Of a stretch of 64,000 nucleotides of DNA, positions 60,278 to 64,000 are shown piece by piece (position 1 is the stretch's first letter; each line of letters begins with the position of its first letter). Source of the stretch: Bifidobacterium canis (GTDB taxonomy: Bacteria > Actinomycetota > Actinomycetes > Actinomycetales > Bifidobacteriaceae); assembly GCF_009727065.1 (NCBI RefSeq), contig NZ_WNLP01000001.1, forward strand, positions 372,001-436,000, given 5' to 3'. A program made the position numbers and the translations under genes. The notes below the pieces were generated by a model, which was not told where the DNA came from, ran no database searches, and worked only from the letters and a program-made list of their open reading frames with translations.

Positions 60278-61504
60278 ATGGCAGACCAAAAGGAAATTTC
60301 GATTCCGGTTGCGGATCCGAACGATCCGTATGCCGTTCCGGCGGCCATGCCGTCAAGCGCCGACAACGCTCCGCGCTCCTTTGCTGTGGATGATTTCGCC
60401 GTCCCCACGCGCAAGCAGGAGGATTGGCGTTTTACCCCAATCGAACGCATGAGTGAATTCTTCGACGTGTTCGAGCCAAGCGGATTGACGCAAGTGTCGA
60501 TCAGCATGATCGACGGCTCGCCGGTTGACACGAGCAGTGTGGACATTCGCACGGTGAAGATCGGTGATGATCTCAGCGGTACGGTGAGCAAGCCGAACGA
60601 CCGTGTGTCGGCAGTCGAATGGAACAGTGAGAACTCGGCGACGATCATCGAGATCAAGCGCAGCCTCGACCACCCGCTGTTGATCAAGGTGCTCGGCACC
60701 GATGAGCGTCTCGATGCGTTGCATCTGGTCATCGCCGCTGATTCACAGGTGCATGCCGACGTGGTGGTCGAACACTACGGTGATGCGAAACTCGCAGAAG
60801 GCATCGAAATCACCACCGGCGATGACGCGCACATCTCCACGACGTTCATTCAGGAATGGGATCGCGGTTCCAAGCATGTTGGCAATCATCGCATCCACGT
60901 GGGCAAGGATTCGTCCATTCGCCACTCGGTCGTCACGCTGGGCGGCGACGTGGTGCGCATCCGCATGGATCAGGATTTCGGCGGCGAACACGGCGAGATC
61001 AACATGCTCGGCATCTACTTTGTGGATCCAGGCGAGCATATCGAACATCGTACGATGGTGGTGCACAATGCTCCGGAATGCCGCTCCCGCGTGGTCTACA
61101 AGGGCGCGCTCAATGGCAAGGGAGCACATTCCACATGGGTGGGCAATGCGTTGATTGAGCCGACCGCCCCTGGAACCGATTCGTACGAGCTCAACAGGAA
61201 TCTGGTGCTCACACCGGGTGCGATCGCGGATTCCGAGCCGAATCTTGAGATCGAGAACGGCAACATCGTCGGTGCAGGCCATGCCAGCTCGGTCGGACGT
61301 TTCGACGATGAGGAGCTGTTCTACCTGCAGTCGCGCGGTATTCCGGAGAAGGAAGCGCGCAAACTCGTGGTACGTGGCTTCTTCGGTGAATTGGTTGAAG
61401 AGATCGGCATCGAAGAGATCGCAACGCACCTGATGCAGGCCATAGACCGTCGTCTCGCTCGCGGTGAGAGCGAAGAAATGAAGAACGTTTTGGAGGAGAA
61501 ATAA
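60278..61504 (+). CDS. sufD: Fe-S cluster assembly protein SufD
   Basis: Partner of SufB in the SufBC2D scaffold complex. It has 408 residues with the N-terminal RKQEDWRFTPIERM, central beta-helix strands and the C-terminal signature LFYLQSRGIPEKEARKLVVRGFFGELVEEI. I chose ATG 60278 (MADQKEISIPV), one base after the sufB stop, over an in-frame TTG at 60269 within sufB. Confidence 0.93.
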   Translation: MADQKEISIPVADPNDPYAVPAAMPSSADNAPRSFAVDDFAVPTRKQEDWRFTPIERMSEFFDVFEPSGLTQVSISMIDGSPVDTSSVDIRTVKIGDDLSGTVSKPNDRVSAVEWNSENSATIIEIKRSLDHPLLIKVLGTDERLDALHLVIAADSQVHADVVVEHYGDAKLAEGIEITTGDDAHISTTFIQEWDRGSKHVGNHRIHVGKDSSIRHSVVTLGGDVVRIRMDQDFGGEHGEINMLGIYFVDPGEHIEHRTMVVHNAPECRSRVVYKGALNGKGAHSTWVGNALIEPTAPGTDSYELNRNLVLTPGAIADSEPNLEIENGNIVGAGHASSVGRFDDEELFYLQSRGIPEKEARKLVVRGFFGELVEEIGIEEIATHLMQAIDRRLARGESEEMKNVLEEK

Positions 61505-61506
61505 CA

Positions 61507-62286
61507 ATGTCGACGTTGGAAATCAAAGATCTCTACGCATCGGTGGAGACGAAGGAAGGCCGCAAGCAGATTCTCAAAGGCGTCAACCTGACCGTTAATT
61601 CGGGGGAGACGCATGCCATCATGGGTCCCAACGGTTCGGGCAAATCCACCCTTGCCTACACGCTTGCCGGACACCCGAAATACGAGGTCGACAGCGGTCA
61701 GGTGCTGCTCGACGGCGTTGACATTCTGCAGATGACCCCGGACGAGCGCGCAAAGGCGGGCATCTTCCTCGCCATGCAGTACCCGGTTGAAGTGCCGGGT
61801 GTGTCGATGACGAACTTCCTGCGCACTGCGGTGACCGAGGTCTCAGGTAAGGCGCCGGCCATTCGCACGTGGACCAAAGAGCTCACCACTGCGATGAAGG
61901 AGCTCAAGATGGATCCGAAGTTCGCCGGTCGTTCCGTGAACGAAGGCTTCTCCGGCGGTGAGAAGAAGCGTGCCGAAGTGTTGCAGCTCGAAATGCTCAA
62001 GCCGAAGTTCGCCATTCTCGATGAAACCGACTCCGGGCTCGATGTTGATGCATTGCGCGTCGTCTCGGAAGGTGTGAACCGTGCGAAGGCGAAGAACGAT
62101 TTCGGCATTCTGATGGTGACGCACTACACGCGCATCCTCAAATACATCAAGCCGGACGTCGTGCATGTGTTCGCCCAAGGCCATTTCGTGAAGAGCGGTG
62201 GCCCGGAACTCGCCGATGAACTCGAGGAGACCGGTTACGACATGTATCTGCCGGAGGGCGCGGACTCCGAATCCGCTCTTGCCTGA
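61507..62286 (+). CDS. sufC: Fe-S assembly ATPase SufC
   Basis: ABC-type ATPase that drives the SufBCD complex; it is soluble and not a transporter. It has 259 residues with Walker A GPNGSGKSTLAYTLAG, Q-loop MQYPVEVPGV, signature FSGGEKKRAEVLQLE, Walker B FAILDETDSGLDVDAL and switch VTHYTR. The start ATG 61507 has GGAG upstream and is 2 nt after the sufD stop. Confidence 0.96.
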   Translation: MSTLEIKDLYASVETKEGRKQILKGVNLTVNSGETHAIMGPNGSGKSTLAYTLAGHPKYEVDSGQVLLDGVDILQMTPDERAKAGIFLAMQYPVEVPGVSMTNFLRTAVTEVSGKAPAIRTWTKELTTAMKELKMDPKFAGRSVNEGFSGGEKKRAEVLQLEMLKPKFAILDETDSGLDVDALRVVSEGVNRAKAKNDFGILMVTHYTRILKYIKPDVVHVFAQGHFVKSGGPELADELEETGYDMYLPEGADSESALA

Positions 62287-62319
62287 ATATCGCTTATACA
62301 TAACGAAAGAAGACGATCG

Positions 62320-63591
62320 ATGACGGATTTTGATGCGATTCGCTCGCAGTTCCCCATTCTGCGCCAACAGGTGAATGGGCATCCTCTGATATATCTCGAC
62401 AGCGGTGCCACGGCTCAGAAACCGCAATCTGTCATCGATGCGGAATCAAAGTTCTACGAAACGATCAATGCGGGCGTGCATCGTGGAGCGCATACACTTG
62501 CCGGGCGTTCCACGGTGGCGTTCGAAGAAGCCCGTGCACAGGTTGCAAAGCTCGTCGGGGCGTCATATGAAGAGGGCAACGAGGAGCTCGTCGTGACGAT
62601 GGGCGCGACCGATGGGTTGAACACCCTTGCCACAGCGTTCGGCAATGCCAGCCTCGGGAGAGGTGGCAAATCGGCACAACGTTTCGCACTGAAACCCGGT
62701 GATGAGATTGTGGTGTCGAGAGCCGAACACCATTCGGTGCTGCTGCCATTCCAAGAGCTTGCCACACGCACCGGTGCCACATTCAAATACTTCGATCTTG
62801 ACGACGACGGGCGTATCCTCGCTGACACCGCCGACGAAGTGATCACCGAACACACGAAGATCGTGGCGATCACCCACATCAGCAATGTCACCGGCGCGAT
62901 CACCAATATCGCGCCGATTGTCAGGCGCGCACACGAAGTGGGAGCGTTGTTCATTCTGGACGCCTGCCAGTCCGTGCCCCACATTCCAGTCGATTTTCAT
63001 GCACTCGACGTGGATTTTGCCGCATTCAGCGCGCATAAGATGTATGGTCCGACAGGCGTGGGCTTCCTGTATGGCAAGCGAGAGTTGCTGGAGGCGTTGC
63101 CACCGGCGAAGTTTGGTGGATCGATGGTCGAGTTGGCGTTCATGGACAAGCCGGCTCAATACATGGAGCCGCCAGCACGATTCGAGGCTGGCACACAGCC
63201 TGTTGCACAAGTTGTCGCAGCCGGCGTTGCAGCGCAATGGATGATGAGCATCGGCATGGATGCCATCGCACAGCATGAGCGCACGATAACCGATGAACTG
63301 CTGAAGCTGGCCGACGTCGATGGCGTACGCATCCTTGGGCCGGCGAACAACGTCGATCGCATCGGCACCGTCGCATTCGAGGTTGACGGCGTGCATCCGC
63401 ACGACGTGGGGCAATATATCGACGCACGGGGAATCGCCATCCGCGTCGGCCACCATTGCGCACAGCCGATTCACAGGCATTTCGGGGTGTTTGCTTCGAA
63501 CAGGGCTTCAACAGGCGTCTATAACACGCCTCAAGACGCTCAGGCACTCGTGGAAGCCGTTCAAGGGGTTCGCAAGTTCTTCATCGCATAG
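62320..63591 (+). CDS. sufS: Cysteine desulfurase SufS
   Basis: PLP enzyme that removes sulphur from cysteine and passes it to SufU for cluster assembly. It has 423 residues: LIYLDSGATAQKP at the N-terminus, AEHHSVLLPFQ, ITHISNVTGA, the PLP Lys in AFSAHKMYGPTGVGFLYG, and the catalytic Cys in RVGHHCAQPIHRHFG near the C-terminus (type II pattern). 33 nt after sufC; ATG 62320 has AAGAAG upstream. Confidence 0.95.
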   Translation: MTDFDAIRSQFPILRQQVNGHPLIYLDSGATAQKPQSVIDAESKFYETINAGVHRGAHTLAGRSTVAFEEARAQVAKLVGASYEEGNEELVVTMGATDGLNTLATAFGNASLGRGGKSAQRFALKPGDEIVVSRAEHHSVLLPFQELATRTGATFKYFDLDDDGRILADTADEVITEHTKIVAITHISNVTGAITNIAPIVRRAHEVGALFILDACQSVPHIPVDFHALDVDFAAFSAHKMYGPTGVGFLYGKRELLEALPPAKFGGSMVELAFMDKPAQYMEPPARFEAGTQPVAQVVAAGVAAQWMMSIGMDAIAQHERTITDELLKLADVDGVRILGPANNVDRIGTVAFEVDGVHPHDVGQYIDARGIAIRVGHHCAQPIHRHFGVFASNRASTGVYNTPQDAQALVEAVQGVRKFFIA

Positions 63592-63713
63592 CATCCAATG
63601 TGGTTGCATGATGGGAAACCATGGAAGAACGCTTGCGGTCGGGAATACGATCGCCGCATATATGTTACTCAGATAGATAGTGGGATTGACGGCAGTCGAC
63701 GGAAAGGAATGCG

Positions 63714-64000
63714 ATGACCAACATCGGAAATCAGGAATTGGAGCAGATGTATCAGGAAGTGATTCTTGACGCATCCCGCCATCCTCATGGCAAGGGAACG
63801 CTTCCCGATGGTGTGTCATCAGATACCGATGATGGTCAGGCGACCGTCTCCGCGATGCATGAATCATGTGCGGCGGCGCAGTCGCACCAGTTCAACCCCA
63901 CATGCGGCGATGAAGTCACTGTGCACGTCGAAATCAGCAAAGACGAGCCTCACCGCATCGAAAGCATCGTGTGGGATGGTCAGGGTTGCTCGATCTCACA
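63714..64000 (+). CDS. sufU: SufU-type sulphur transfer protein, 3' end beyond the window
   Basis: Zinc-binding sulphur acceptor for SufS. The visible 95 residues include MYQEVILDASRHPHGKG, FNPTCGDEVTVHVEI (first zinc Cys and Asp) and WDGQGCSIS (second zinc Cys), the two signatures of SufU/IscU-like proteins. The region between HPHGKG and HQFNPTCG is longer than in many SufU proteins (an insertion around residues 27-55). ATG 63714 follows GGAAAGGAATGCG. The gene is incomplete at the window end. Confidence 0.9.
   Translation, partial: MTNIGNQELEQMYQEVILDASRHPHGKGTLPDGVSSDTDDGQATVSAMHESCAAAQSHQFNPTCGDEVTVHVEISKDEPHRIESIVWDGQGCSIS

Overview
The window is a roughly 60% GC actinobacterial chromosome segment, almost certainly from a Bifidobacterium. 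It carries xfp (xylulose-5-P/fructose-6-P phosphoketolase, the key bifid-shunt enzyme) next to pta and ackA, a fused shikimate kinase/3-dehydroquinate synthase, a bifunctional amylopullulanase, and an alaS-ruvX-mltG-aro block typical of the genus. I cannot fix the species from the sequence alone.

Layout. 1-5.2 kb: glycogen debranching enzyme, a DUF998-like membrane protein, tRNA-Pro(TGG) and aroA. 5.3-11.1 kb: ackA, pta and xfp on the minus strand, which turn phosphoketolase acetyl-P into acetate and ATP. 11.6-13.2 kb: guaA. 13.2-16.6 kb: an accessory interval (GNAT acetyltransferase, AAA/DUF4143 ATPase, membrane protein) flanked by two arrays of a regular palindromic repeat that I do not recognise. 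16.6-21.1 kb: PLP C-S lyase, a DUF3737 beta-helix protein, a xanthine/uracil permease and xpt. 21.3-31.2 kb: pcrA/uvrD helicase, rpsD, and the cell-division/translation block (DUF948, small membrane protein, alaS, ruvX, mltG). 31.2-35.2 kb: prepilin peptidase, aroC, aroKB, aroQ. 35.5-42.6 kb: starch utilisation, with an amylopullulanase and a lipoprotein amylase that is a partial duplicate of it. 42.8-46.9 kb: ABC transporter plus Xre-family regulator. 47-50.5 kb: pyrG and an L,D-transpeptidase. 50.7-58.6 kb: a complete non-phosphorylating L-fucose catabolic cluster (permease, dehydrogenase, lactonase, dehydratase, aldolase, lactaldehyde reductase, LacI regulator). 58.8-64 kb: the Suf Fe-S assembly operon sufB-D-C-S-U, cut off by the window end.

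Two things stand out. First, eight copies of a 40-bp dyad (17-nt arm, 6-nt centre, 17-nt arm) occur in two arrays of four with a 50-52 bp period. Each half fits one ungapped 17-mer pattern, and the arrays flank the 13.4-16.4 kb accessory interval. Second, eleven genes, including guaA and sufB, carry single frameshifts (two in one gene). In all but one the correct reading is restored by changing the length of a homopolymer run by one base, which points to homopolymer sequencing/assembly error rather than gene decay. These genes are annotated at full length with the break noted.
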